A stretch of DNA of 64,000 bases, taken from positions 91,266,501 to 91,330,500 of the forward strand of contig JALMGJ010000001.1 in the NCBI GenBank assembly GCA_023362775.1, written 5' to 3'. The translations under genes and the position numbers were made by a program. The stretch's first letter is position 1, and each line of letters begins with the position of its first letter. Below are positions 52,038 to 63,499 of the stretch, in pieces. The DNA is from Charina bottae. Its lineage: Eukaryota > Chordata > Lepidosauria > Squamata > Charinaidae. The notes beneath the pieces were generated by a model that was given only the letters and a program-made list of their open reading frames with translations, did no database searches and was not told the DNA's origin.

Positions 52038-52537
52038 AAAATAGTTAAGAGCAGAGACATCACACTGACAACATAGGTCCGCATAGTTAAAGCAATGGTA
52101 TTCCCTGTAGTAACCTATGGCTGCGAGAGCTGGACCATAAGGAAGGCTGAGCGAAGGAAGATAGATGCTTTTGAACTGTGGTGTTGGAGGAAAATTCTGA
52201 GTGTGCCTTGGACTGCAAGAAGATCAAACCAGTCCATACTCCAGGAAATCAAGCCAGACTGCTCACTTGAGGGAATGATATTAAAGGCAAAACTGAAGTA
52301 CTTTGGCCACATAATGAGAAGACAGGATACCCTGGAGAAGAAGCTGATGCTAGGGAAAGTGGAAGGCAAAAGGAAGAGGGGCCGACCAAGGGCAAGATGG
52401 ATGGATGGTATTCTGGAGGTGACGGACTCAACCATTGGGGAGCTGGGGATGGTGACGGCCGACAGAAAGCTCTGGCGTGGACTGGTCCATGAAGTTACGA
52501 AGAGTCGGAAACGACTGAACGAATAAACAACAACAAA
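52038..52537 (+). mobile_element. Bov-B (RTE) LINE 3' fragment
   Basis: 143 codons open at 52095-52526: MVFPVVTYGCESWTIRKAER, WCWRKILSVPWTARRSNQSI, KLKYFGHIMRRQDTLEKKLM, ending KSRKRLNE. TSD ATTTTGAGGTG (52027-52037 and 52538-52548). 5' truncated, inserted into the L1-derived element. Confidence 0.93.
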
Positions 52538-54303
52538 ATTTTGAGGTGGGGTAAAATTAAGAATGTGTAATAGGATGGACAATGAAGTTATGATTATTTT
52601 ATTTCTCTTTAATGATTTGGATTAAGATTTATTTGATTTTTTTAAGGTGTGTTTGATTCTTATAAGGTTTAATAACAATTGCTTGGTTTTTTTAGGTAAA
52701 TTAGGATTAAGACTGTTGTAGTATTATTAATTATAAAAGCAAACAATTTATATGTTCTTACAATTTGACTTATATTATAGTGGACAGAAATATATAGAAT
52801 AGTGGTGGGAAGGAAATAATTAAATTAATGTTGTTTTATGGAGGAGGGAAGTTGATTTAGAAATTTATATAAATATATATACTTTTTACCAATCAAAGAG
52901 AATATATATACTTTTTATATAAGGGGAAAGAGCAATTGCATTAGGGATTTCTATATGTGTTAATGGAAGGATTTATAGAAATAATGTGATATTGGTTTGA
53001 TACAGAGTAAGGGGTTGATTATGGAAATTGCTGTATATTCTTCCTGTAGAAAGTCGGAAGTCACCTTTTAATGTAATTTCTAAAATTCTTTTTTCTTGTG
53101 TTCTTCACTTTTTAGTTTTTTTTCTTTTTGTAGTTTTTTTTTCTTTTTGTAGTTTTTATCCTTGTTATAAAATCAATAAAATTCTATTAAAAGAAAAAGA
53201 GAAAGGGTGTGATCCCTCCAGCCTTGAAGGAGGCGTGGTATGCCCCCTTCTGAGGAGGCCATCGCTGGACCCAATTCCTCTGGTCAGTTATCGTCCAATC
53301 TCCAACCTTCCCTTTCTTGGGGAGTTGTTGAGAAGGTGATTGGACAACAGTTGCAGAGGCTCTTGGAGGAAACTAATTATCTGGATCTGTTTTGGGCTGG
53401 AGACAGCATTGGTTGTGCTTGTTGATGACTTTTGGTGGAGCCAGGATGGGGATGGTACATCCATTCTAGTTCTCCTTGATCTCTCAGTGACTTTTGATAT
53501 CATCAATCATAGTATTCTTCTGGACCAACTGCAGGGATTCAGAGGTGGAGGTACTCTGTTGTGGTGGTTCTTCTCCTTTCTTCACAGTCAGTCCCAGTCA
53601 ACTGTTGATGGGGGGGGGGAGGGAAAAGGTTAAATCTGGGGCTCCTCAGGGTGGGGTGCCTCAGGGCTTGATGCTCTCACCCCTTTTGTTTAATATCCAT
53701 ATGAAACTGCTGCATGAGGTTATCAGTCAGTTTGGAGTCAAATACCATCAGCACACTGATGATACCCAGTAATACATCATGGCCACAGGCTGACCAAGTG
53801 AACCTGTCAAGGTCCTGTCCCAGTATCTGAAGCCACATGCATGTCTGCATGGGGAGGAGCAGGCTCAGGCTCAATCCTACCCAAACCAAGTGGCTGTGGA
53901 TATTTGGCTCCCCCAGTCCTGGGGACTTTCCATCTTTAATCTTGGATGGGGTTGTACTTCCCAACTTGACTGCTGCACAATCTGGGGGTCTTCTTGGACT
54001 TACAGCTCCTACTCAAAGAATAGGTGGCAGCTGTGGCCTTTGCACAGATTCATCTAGTGTGCCAGTTGCCCCCATTCCTGGATTGGGAGGCCTTTCAAAC
54101 AGTTACTCGTGCCCCAATCACCTCATGAATGAACTCCTGCAATACATGCTACATGATGCTGCCCTTGAAGACCATTTGGAAGCTACAGTTGCTCCAGAAT
54201 GAAGCAGTGTGGACAGTGATGGACATGCTATGGTATGTCCATATGATGCCACTGCTGCACTCGTTAGCAGTTGCCTTCTGGGTACAATTCAAGGTGCTGG
54301 TTG

Positions 54304-55401
54304 TGTCAGGATGGAGGCTGAGTCAGATTCAGAAGGGGAAGGGCTCGGGTTAAAGGAGGCCAGAATAGCAATTCGGGCGCAAAATTTGAATCCGAGGCTG
54401 AACAGCTGATTGGGGATAGCCCAGAGGATGTAGAGCCCTCGCCTATCAGCGTGCAAGAGATGGGAAAGGCGTGCAGAGCAACGTGAGGCGCAATTGGCTC
54501 CCGCTTGCAAACGGCACGAAAATCGACGGGATAAAAGGTGCGCGCAACGTGCACCCGGCGCTGGAGACAACCGTTCCAGATCCTCGTTAGGACCCTTGGG
54601 AACCTGCCTTGCTGAACCGCCAAGCTCCGAGCCAGAACCTTGCCCTTTCGCCCAGCCGAGCCTCCAGCCGGAATCCTGCCGTCGGTCCGCCCAGCTCACG
54701 TCGGAACCTTGCCTTGCAGCTCCACCGAGCCCCGCATTGGAACCTTGCCTTGCAGACCTACCGAGCCCCGCGCCGGAACCTTGCCTTGCTGTTATGCCGT
54801 GCCATGTGCTGGAATCTTGCTTTGCTACCCTGCCTAACCCTGAGCCGGAATCCTGCCTTGCCGCTCCGAGCTCCGCGCCGGAATCCTGTCCTGCCACGCT
54901 GCCACGCTTTGTGCCAGAGCCCTGCCTTGCCACGCCACCAAGCTCCGCGCTGGAATCCTGTCATGCTGCATCGCCGCGCTTTGTGCCAGAGCCCTACCTT
55001 CCCACTCCAAGCTCCGCGCCGGAATCCTGCCTTGCCGTGCTGCCGCACTTCACGCTGGAACCTCGCCTTGATGCCTTTCCTCATGCCGCACCGGCACTCT
55101 GCCTTGTAGTGCAATTGCGCCCCGCACCTGAAGTCCTTCCTGCCACCTCGCCAAGCTGTGTGTCAGACCCTTGCCCGACAGAACTGTTAGATACCGGGTT
55201 GGACTCTTGCCTTGCACTAGCCCTGGACCTCCCAACTGCGTCAACAACGTGGTGGCTTCCCGCATGAGCACGAACCGGGAGCCTAAAACGTGGTCATTTG
55301 GGGGCCCTTTACAACCTCTTGCCTTCATTACTTGTGTTGTACTTTTGTCAATAAAGAACTTCTAACCCCTTCCTGCTTCGAGCCTTAGTCAGGACAGGAC
55401 A
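54304..55401 (+). mobile_element. Solo LTR with 5-bp TSD
   Basis: 1098 bp beginning TGTCAGGATGGAGG and ending AGTCAGGACAGGACA (TGTC...GACA). TSD GGTTG at 54299-54303 and 55402-55406. TATA-like GATAAAAGG near 54529 and AATAAA at 55350-55355. Much of the inside is a GC-rich tandem repeat with an open frame of 257 codons made of PEPCLA-like units (54494-55267). There is no internal retroelement gene or second LTR, so it is a product of LTR-LTR recombination. The superfamily (Gypsy or ERV) is undetermined. Confidence 0.88.
54600..55200 (+). repeat. Tandem repeat inside the LTR (about 39 bp and variants)
   Basis: About 15 units built around CCGGAACCTTGCCTTGC with CCGAGCCCCGCG-type spacers. The period is a multiple of three, so the plus frame stays open. 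I read this as a minisatellite, not a gene. Confidence 0.85.
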
Positions 55402-55460
55402 GGTTGTCACCTATAAAGTCCTTCATGGCATGTGCCTGGCTATCTGAAGAACCACCTAAA

Positions 55461-55866
55461 ATCACATTATTTCTATAAATCATTCCATTGGCACATTGTA
55501 AAAATCTCCTTATATTAAAGGAAAAAAAGAGAAAAAATTATATAAACTTCCTAATCGACTCCCCCCCTACATTAAACATTTATTTAATTATTTCCTTCCG
55601 ACTACTATTCTATACATTTCTGTCTACTATAATAAAGATCAAACTAAAAAACATATAAATTGTCTGCCACTGTACTTCATAATACAACAATTTTAATAAT
55701 CTTAATCATATTAAACCCAAAACCATCCAAATAGACATTTATTATTTTTTATACCTTAATAAAATTATTTGATTGTATTTTTATATTCTTTATTCTATTT
55801 CAATCAGTTTTATTGTAAACCGCCCAGAGTTCCCCGTTGGGGGAGATGGGCGGTCATATAAGTTAA

Positions 55867-55902
<36 letters not shown>

Positions 55903-57115
55903 CTTAATCCAAGTCGTTAAAGATAAATGAAATCAGCCAAACCCTAAAAGCATTCCAGATAAATATTCTTAAACCCATATCCCACTTCAAAAGAAACCAG
56001 AGCATTTACACATCCCCAGAATGCGCACAGAGTTTTTTTCTTAAAAAAATCAAACAGCCCAACTACCCCCCTCAAAAACTCCGACTTCTCTTCAAGAGAC
56101 CTCCCATACATAATAATTCTTTTCCATGGCATTCCATCAGAAGATCAATTTCACTTATGGCTCGATCTCTCCCTTTAATTTCTTCAACTCATCTATCCGA
56201 TCTTCATCCAGCATTTCAACAGATGTCCCGATCTCACTTAGAAGAGACATTTCTGTCGCTGTTAAATTCCTGTTTCCTCCACAACATCCCCAACCAGATG
56301 ACACATTTTAGACCTCATATTTTCCACAATATCCTGAATGCCTTGCATAAAAACTTCTCAGGAATCAGAAAGAATCTGTTTAAAATCTCATTGAAAGTCA
56401 GAGAAAGTCTGCTTAAACTCCTCCATGTCTCAAGCAGTAGATTATGGCGTCCCCTAGGAGCTTAACCAGCGAAAGTCGAAGATATGAAAGAATTCCGAAA
56501 TGTGTTTACACAAGCGAAAGTGAGATAACAGACAGTTCCCCAGGGAAAGCAGAAGCAGAAAACTGAAAGTTCAAAACAGCCGATTTAACGTGTAGGAAAA
56601 TGCTAATATCTTCAAATTTAGTACAAAAATAATAACAGGGAGACAGTTATTTACTCTCAATCCTCCTTAATATTTGGAGGGAAAACAAAGTTCAAAACTT
56701 AAAAAGATTTTTTTAAAAAATTGATCCCAAAAATAACAATGAGAAAGCCTTTGCTGTCAAAAGCCTCTCTTAGGGTACACATACTTAAAAGAAATATAAA
56801 TTGGGTGATTTAGAAATGGGGTGGCCAGTCTTAGTGTCCTTTTAAGGCTACAGTGTGGCTTGGAAAATGGTGACGTCCCAGCCTCCTGGCTAGCTCTTAC
56901 CAGTCAAACGCAAATGCTGTTTGCGATCTTCTGGCTGTAAGCATCTGTCCAGAGGACAGATGGGGTGATTACAGGTGTTTTCCTTTTTCCGGAAAAACAC
57001 ACCTGGGCTTCAGGAAAAACCTGCCTGAGCCCAAAAAAACTGCTGTGTTGTCAGTTCCACTCGCTAAACCCACAGGAATAGCTGTTCATTCCGCCATGTC
57101 CCCACCGGAAGTCCC
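55461..57115 (-). mobile_element. L1-derived element, same subfamily as 50529-53198
   Basis: Minus strand: 5' end GGGACTTCCGGTGGGGACAT at 57115, ORF1-like remnants (LEEKSEFLRGVVGLFDFFKK at about 56090), 3' part paralleling 52700-53010. Its 3' end meets the L2-like LINE at about 55460 and carries an inserted L2 tail at 55795-55902. Confidence 0.75.
55795..55902 (+). repeat. L2-like LINE 3' tail with (AAT)n
   Basis: TGTAAACCGCCCAGAGTTCC, then GGGCGGTCATATAAGTTAAA and AATAATAAT repeats, opposite in direction to the L1 in which it lies. Confidence 0.75.
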
Positions 57116-57416
57116 GGTTCTCACATTTACAACCATTGCAGCATCCCTGCGGTCATGTGATCAAAATTCAGGCATTTGGCAACTGGCATGCACTTATGAT
57201 GGTTGCAGGGTCCCGGGGTTATGTGATCGCCATTTGCGACCTTCCCAGCTGGCTTCTGACAAGCAAAATCAATGGCGAACCATGTGATTCACTTAACGAC
57301 TGCCACAAAAAATGTCATAAAATTGGGTGTGGTCACGTGATGCCTCGCTTAACGACCGTACCGCTTAACAACAAATTATGGTCCCTATTGTGATCCTAAG
57401 TTGAGGACTACCTGTA
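57116..57416. mobile_element. DNA transposon fragment with TACAGGTAGTCCTCAACTT end
   Basis: The right end reads AAGTTGAGGACTACCTGTA. The inside has GTGATCAAAATTCAGGCATT and CCCGGGGTTATGTGATCGCC. A TA at the end suggests a Tc1/mariner-type MITE. The left end is missing where it meets the L1. Confidence 0.65.
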
Positions 57417-57563
57417 TGCTGATAGATGTACTTTCTCTGTGGTTGCCAGCCTGCTCTGAAAGCCCTTGCCTCTTGAGATACAGAATGGCCCTAACCTCCT
57501 GGCTGGCACTGAAGATCTCCAGAGTGTTTGGGGCTGATGCTGTAGGGACTGCATAGTTTATGA

Positions 57564-57660
57564 CAGTGTTTCTCCACCTGGGCAACTTTAAGATGCTGGC
57601 TGGGGAATTCTGGGAGTTGAAGTCCACACATCTTAAAGTTGCCCAGGTGGCGAAACACTG
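57564..57660. mobile_element. Foldback hAT MITE, copy 6 (97 bp)
   Basis: CAGTGTTTCTCCACCTGGGC to GCCCAGGTGGCGAAACACTG with a perfect TSD GTTTATGA (57556-57563 and 57661-57668). One arm is shortened. Confidence 0.93.
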
Positions 57661-58384
57661 GTTTATGACACTGTCCTGTTTTAATTGTCTGGTTTGGTTT
57701 TGTATTGTACACTGCCTTGAGTCCTAGGAATTAGACACTATATAAACGTTTGTATAAATAAAGCTATCTTAGCTAGTAGAGACCACTGCCTTCTCTGGCC
57801 CTTGTGATTCCAGACTGATTAAGTGCCATCAAGTCACTGTTGACTCTTAGCAATCACATGGAGAAACTCTTTCCAGAATGATACTGTTCCAAATATGATA
57901 TATTTATTAGTCATATATTCCATCTTTTAGGAGGTCAAGGTGGTCTACAAAGCACTGCCTTCTCCCATTCCCCCCCCCCAAGAACAGCCCTGTGAGTTGG
58001 GCTGAGAGACAGTGGCTGGCCCCAAGTCATTCAGTGAGTTTCTGTGGCTGAGGGCAGACAAGAACCTGAATACTCCCAACATTGTGAAATAGTAGTGTTT
58101 TTCTTTTCAATGAAAATCAATCCCACTGAATTCTGAAAGCTGGATACAATATTTTTAGTTTCATCAGATAATTATTATTTCTAAGCAAAACAGCACAAAC
58201 CTCTTTAGCTTCAAGTTACTTTTGAAAATGTAGATGCTTTAAGGCAGCAACCACAAACAGCTCTACCTTTGAAAAGAGCAAATAGGTATTTACAACGCTA
58301 AGGAGGGTAAGTAGTAATTCCCAATATAATCCCTTGAAATTGGTTCCCTAGTTCCAAAAAGGCTATCTGTCATATGAGGCAGAG

Positions 58385-58580
58385 GTAAAGTGCTCAAGTT
58401 GAGTTCAGGTCCTGATGGTTTCATGGACACAGTCATGTAGCTTTCCTAGCAGCAAAATAGAAGTGGCTTGTTACTGTCTTCTTCTAGGATTTTTCTGTTA
58501 ACTTCCCAATCTAGACTACAGCTTCAATATTTCCTGGAGGCTTCCCATCTATACAAATCAGGATTTACCCTGCTTAGCTT
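58385..58580 (-). mobile_element. Old tRNA-SINE-related fragment
   Basis: GATGGTTTCATGGACACAGT and TTACTGTCTTCTTCTAGG parallel the fragment at 26790-27000. The rest of 57669-58384 contains nothing I recognise except a related piece near 57820-57890. Confidence 0.4.
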
Positions 58581-58603
58581 TTGAGTTCTCCTGGTAAGAC
58601 TAT

Positions 58604-58653
<50 letters not shown>

Positions 58654-58955
58654 GGGACCGTGGTGGCTCAGTGGTTAAGACGCTGAGTCAGAGGCCATTA
58701 AGGCTGACAGCTCGGCAGTTCGAATCCCAAGAGCGCGAGCCGTGTGCCAGAGTGAGCTCCCGGGCAATTTGTCCCAGCTCCTGCCAACCTAGCAGTTCAA
58801 AAGCATGCAAATGCAAGTAGATAAATAGGTACCACATTCTTCGGTGGGAAAAATCACAGGGACATGAAAGGAGCCTCCTTGGGCATCCCTCGGGCAACGG
58901 TGATGTCACCGGCAAATCCTTTCACTACAAAAGCACCTTGGTGCTTCTGAAACGA

Positions 58956-59003
<48 letters not shown>

Positions 59004-59004
59004 T
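58604..59004 (+). mobile_element. tRNA SINE with non-Bov-B tail, embedded in (ATC)n
   Basis: SINE 58654-58958 between (ATC)n tracts at 58604-58653 and 58959-59004. The head GGGACCGTGGTGGCTCAGTG and B-box GGCAGTTCGAATCCC match the Sauria-type family up to TTCGGTGGGA. The tail is different and contains AGCACCTTGGTGCTTCTGAA, a small hairpin. Confidence 0.8.
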
Positions 59005-59440
59005 AAATATGTACATTGCCTGACTCCCAGCGACCCTGGGCAGTTTACAAGTAAAAAACACACAACTCCCCCCCCCCATAAAACAATGGAACAATAAAAA
59101 CAAGGAACAAAAGATGGCAAAAAAACCTGGGCAGCAACAAAACACACCCACTCCTCAGAAGACACTACACCCATCCTAGCCAAAAGCCTCCCAGGTCTTC
59201 AAGGTCCTCCAGAACACCAGCAGGAAGGGGGCCACTGGACCTCAGGGGGAACCTCATTCCAGAGGGCAGGTGCTGCTATAGCGAAGGCATGCTTCCAGGG
59301 TCCTGATAGATGACATTGTTTAACTGGAGGAACCCAGAGCACACCAACCTTGCAGGATCAAACTGGCCAGGATGATACTATGGATGACAGGCATAGTAAA
59401 CAAGGTAAACAGGCCCTATGCCATGTAGGGCTTTATCAGC
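59005..59440 (-). mobile_element. L2-like LINE 3' fragment
   Basis: Reverse tail CTGACTCCCAGCGACCCTGG, then broken coding (GCCACTGGACCTCAGGGGGA region) as in the C-terminal part of 48712-49640. Confidence 0.7.
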
Positions 59441-59444
59441 AGAT

Positions 59445-60215
59445 TTGTTCTTCCTCCTTCTTTCATTTTTTCTACTCAAATGTAACACTTTGCATTTGTC
59501 CTTGTTGAAATGCACCTGACTGCATTCTGCTCACTTTTCCAGCTTGTCAATATCTTCCTGATTCTTGAAACTGTTCTCTAAGATGCTTGCTATCCCTTCA
59601 TCTTTATGTCATCTGCAAATGTGATAATATAATTATATTTTCTAATCTCTTATCCAAGTCATTTCTAAAAAAAATAAATAAACAGCCCAGGATCTAGAAC
59701 AAAGTCTTGCAATGCACCACTTGACACTTGATGCGTAGTTGCTTACAGATACTTGTGGGTTACAATTATTCAACCAGTTCTATATCAAAACTACATTTTG
59801 CCCTCTTCTATGCTAGAATCTCATGGGAGACTTGAAGTCAAGGTACATGTCATTCACATCCCCATGGTCTGATAAACTGATAACGTTACCAAAAACAGGA
59901 ATCAGGGTGCCTTGGCATGATTTATTCTTGATGAACTCATGCATCTCCTGCTGAGCAATCTATTTTTTTCCCCAAATACTAACAAAATAACAACTTAATA
60001 ATCTGTTCCAGAGCTTTGCCCAATATTAGTATCAAGCTGACCCATTTGCAACGACCGAGGTAATTGTTTCCCCGCTGCCCTCTTTAAGATACGTACAACA
60101 TTTACCTCTCTCCTCTAGCACTACGCCCCTCGCCCATGATTTCTCAGAAAGGAGCTTGGAGATGGCATTCACAAGGGCCCTCAAGCTGCAATTTGTAACG
60201 GAAGCTGGTCTATTT
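59445..60215 (-). mobile_element. CR1-type LINE, RT region
   Basis: Reverse-complement RT sequence: TTTGTCCTTGTTGAAATGCA, then GACTTGAAGTCAAGGTACAT, then TTAATAATCTGTTCCAGAGC. The order matches CR1 RT read backwards. Frames are broken. Confidence 0.75.
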
Positions 60216-60638
60216 AGTTTTCCGTTCTAAACCTGTTAGAAAACTACCTTCCGTTTTCGGGGCTGAATGAGACTCCAACCCACAACATATACAAAGATAT
60301 GTAATAGGAAAAAATGTTGGGGTTTGTATAATACCCAGAATTTACAGATAGATTAATTATACAGGAGAGGCTAGAGTTATCTAGGTGAGAGTTGATATAT
60401 TCTGCAAGTCATCCAATTAGCAGCCATTGTAGAAGGTATGATGTGACTCATATTACAGGTGCTATAGTTTAGTTGGGTGTGGCAGATAATTTGTTTGACC
60501 TATAATATGATTGGTCAGTTTATGTATATAAGCAGAGGAGATTTAGTGTTCACTCTCTTCTCGTTACTTCATCTCATCTCATCTGTATCTGTGTTGGACG
60601 TTACTGGACTGTATTTTGGAATGCGTATGTATATAGAG

Positions 60639-60890
60639 CAGAGCTTTCCAAACTGTGTGTCGCGACACAAAAGTGTGTCGCCACACACAGCGTGGTGTGT
60701 TGCCACACCACCCGGAAGCGGCAGCGCGTGCGTGCACGGCAGCAGCGGTGCGGCATCAGTGCTTCCGTGTTTTAGCGGAGGCTGCCACCGCTGTGCACGC
60801 ACGCGCTGCCGCCCACCCCCCCCGCGCCGCCACCGTGCACGCGCCGCCGCCGCTGGTGTGTCGCCAGCGGCGGCACTTTGGAAAGCCCTG
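60639..60890. mobile_element. hAT-type element of the GTGTGTCG family
   Basis: CAGAGCTTTCCAAACTGTGT to CACTTTGGAAAGCCCTG with a perfect TSD ATATAGAG (60631-60638 and 60891-60898). A GC-rich interior (GCGCCGCCGCC-like) replaces the tandem repeats of the other copies. 60216-60630 before it has no recognised feature. Confidence 0.93.
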
Positions 60891-61019
60891 ATATAGAGTA
60901 AATAGACTATTTTATCTAATCTCTGCTTGAGTGTCTGTTTACTGCATAGAACGTATTACTCTGATGTCTTGGAGAAGCACTGGCCGCCCCAGCGTTGCGT
61001 GCTCTGACAAAAAATATCC

Positions 61020-61722
61020 AAGAAAAATCACAGAATTATATTGTTGGAAGTGTCTCTAGAGGTCATCTAATTCAACTCGCTGCTCAGTGCAGGATCCACT
61101 ATAGCATTTCTAACAAATGACTATCCAGACTCTGAGGACTTTCGGAGAACACTTCATACCTCAGTTATAAAGCAGATGCTTTGTAGGCCAAAGGTCTTAA
61201 GACTCAGTTGCCAGCATATCTTGAATGACAGAAACATAAAGCTGGAAGGGACCTTGGAGATCTTCTAGACCAACCCGCTGCCCAGGGGATGAATCTTCAG
61301 ACAATCCCAGACAAATTGTCGTCCAAACTTTGTTTGAAAATTTCCAGTGATGGAGCACCCACAAATAAAGAAGGTAGGTTGTCTCATTGGTTAATAACTC
61401 TCAAGGTCAGGAAATTCCACCTTACTTCAAGTTGGACCTTTCTGTAAAGCTTCCATCCATTTTGTTTTTGCTCTGTCCTTAGGCACTATGGGCAATAAAA
61501 CCACACCCCTTTCCCTGTGACAGCCCTTCAAGCATTGGAATACTTTTATCGCATCTCCCTGTAGCCTTATCTTCTTCAGGCTACACATGTCTACTTCATA
61601 GGATTTAGCCTCCAAGCCCCTCACCCTTTGTTGCTCTTCTCTGCACTCTTTCCAGTTCCTCAGCATCCTTCATGTACCATGGAAACTAAAACTGGACACA
61701 GTATTCCAGATGTGGTCTGACC
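61020..61722 (-). mobile_element. CR1-type LINE 3' ends (two)
   Basis: Reverse 3' ends at 61020-61140 (GAGGTCATCTAATTCAACTC) and 61230-61722 (GGAAGGGACCTTGGAGATCT). Minus 61666-61427 encodes a broken late RT segment (YEVDMCSLKKIRLQGDAIKV). Confidence 0.75.
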
Positions 61723-61724
61723 AG

Positions 61725-61785
61725 TGGGGGAGATGGGTGGTCATATAAGTTAAATAAATAAAAATAAATAAATATAGAGCAGAAC
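61725..61785 (+). repeat. L2-like LINE 3' tail
   Basis: GGGGGAGATGGGTGGTCATA, then ATAAGTTAAATAAATAAAAA, placed directly after the CR1 fragment. Confidence 0.65.
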
Positions 61786-63475
61786 TATCGCTCCCCATGA
61801 TCTCGACATTAACACTGGTTAAAGAATAAGCCTTGCTGCTCGAAGAACCCACCCTCTGACTGAGGTTTGTTAGGAAGTCATTGATAGGCAGAGCAGGTAT
61901 TTTATTGTAATTTTTTTGCACCCTATCATTCTGTCCAAAGGGCAGGCAATACAAGTGTAGATGAGCCAATAGTCAAACCGAATCAAATGCCAAAAGACAT
62001 TTTGATTATTGAAACAAACAGGAAATGTAGAGCAGGCAAATGTGTGATCGCCTGGCACCCCCACTTCCTGCGGTTTTGCCTTCCTCTGCCGAATGGTAAA
62101 GCCAACCCTGATTAGATCCCCCATAAAGCAGATTCACATGCACAGGCAGACTCGTTGCTTTACAAGGAGAAGGCCTGAGGTCCAATCTGCGGTTAAAAGT
62201 CTGTTTGGTGACAGAGGGTGCTGTCAGACAGCAGAAGCTCCCATGGTGGGCAAGGCTGAGCTAACTGGACCGAGAAGCTGAGCAAGAGGCAGATTCCCTA
62301 TTCATGGGGAACAAGCACTAACACCCTTTCACATGCTGCACTTTCTCAAGCAGGATGGATATTATTAATCACGCTTCATCATATTACCGGTTCTTGATGC
62401 CAGGGAATGGCACTGTGTCACCACCTCCATCCCACACAGAGCTGACACTGCTAACAAGCGGGATGAGGAGCAATTGGTTTCCCTGGGAGACTTCTTAAAT
62501 GGTCTTGATGAGTGAATGAAAGACTTGAGCCCGTGGGAGGGATGCAGCGGTTAAGCCAGCAAAACACACCATAGGTGGTTGTTGTCTTTGTGTGGCTCTC
62601 TCCTACCTGCTAAAGAACAGCAGCTGCAGGTGGCCCTGGCTGGAATCTTCCCCAGATTTAATTCACAGACGAAGAATTAAAATCACTGCATATTCTGCAG
62701 AGACCCAAGAACAATCAAGGGATGATTTGGCTGGTTGTGGATGAGACCTCCCAGATCTGGCATCAAAAGACCATCAAGTTCTACGGTTGCATTTGCTCTG
62801 GAGACATTTCTACCTGCAGCATCTGCTCGGCAAGCAAGGCCACCTACGTAAATCAGGGACAGTTGGGTCACAGCTCCTATTCTGTAGTCCGTATACTGTG
62901 GAATATCTTCTGCGTGTGTCACAGCTGGATTCATCATTCTCTGACACGGATGAGCAAACAACCCCCCAGTGAGATTCTGTGGACGGGGAAGATGGAAGGG
63001 CATCTTTATTGTTTCTTTGCTTATTTAAACTAGTTATATCCTACCTTTCCATCCAACAGAAAGGAATCCATGATGGTGAACATTACAATAATGTCTAGAA
63101 AAACAAAACCAAGCAAAACAAGAAACAGCAGATTAAGAACAAATGAAAAGCACTGTCTAAGAGTGAGCGAGTTATGATAATCTGTTAAATTATAATTTCC
63201 ATCTTCCCAGCTATGATGGATTTTGGCGGGGGAAGATGAGTTTAATCTTATTTTATGCAGCAGGAAGTTCCACAGGTTCAGCGCAGTAACAGAGAAGGCT
63301 AATTTCTAAAAGCCTGGCAACTAAACTACCAATGGAGGTGGAAGTAAGGCCAAATCCTCCTTCAGCAACTTGAATGGATAAACAGGATTATTTGTGGGGG
63401 TGTGGTGACAGTGGCAATAGAAAATGGTCTTTTTACTTTTTCCGTTTCAGTGATGAGCTGAGCACCTCCAGCCCT
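61786..63475. other. No gene recognised
   Basis: Open frames are short and without family motifs. No repeat family identified. A noncoding PTK2B leader exon or another gene's untranslated exon could be here unseen. Confidence 0.4.
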
Positions 63476-63499
63476 TTAAAGATTCTCTCCTACTTTCCT

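Larger units (their letters stand above)
50529..53198 (+). mobile_element. L1-derived element, internally deleted
   Basis: Starts GGGGACTTCCGGTGGGAAAT, like the 5' end of the L1 at 18449, and ends with an AATAAAATTCTATTAAAAG tail. TSD GAGAAAGGGTGTGATTCCTC (50509-50528), repeated with one change at 53199-53218. It encodes an ORF1-like piece (FKEMCSTFCCELKQTFKETL, 51535-51882) but no endonuclease or RT. Carries a hAT element and a Bov-B fragment. Confidence 0.85.
50270..55460 (+). mobile_element. L2-like LINE interrupted by an L1 and a solo LTR
   Basis: Three collinear pieces. 50270-50508 encodes SLATSLLDAGPSQVVKATQE and VSCSWVHAVMPTSLRKGVIP. 53219-54303 has FDIINHSILLDQLQGFRGGG, GVPQGLMLSPLLFNIHMKLL and HTDDTQ, where the YADD box has become HTDD. 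55407-55460 continues after the LTR. Frames are broken, so it is dead. The pieces abut exactly across both insertions' TSDs. Confidence 0.85.

Noticed and set aside
54494..55267. 257-codon open frame as a host cysteine-rich protein gene
   Set aside because: It lies wholly inside a solo LTR with TSD and consists of a minisatellite. The opposite strand and another frame are open for the same reason.
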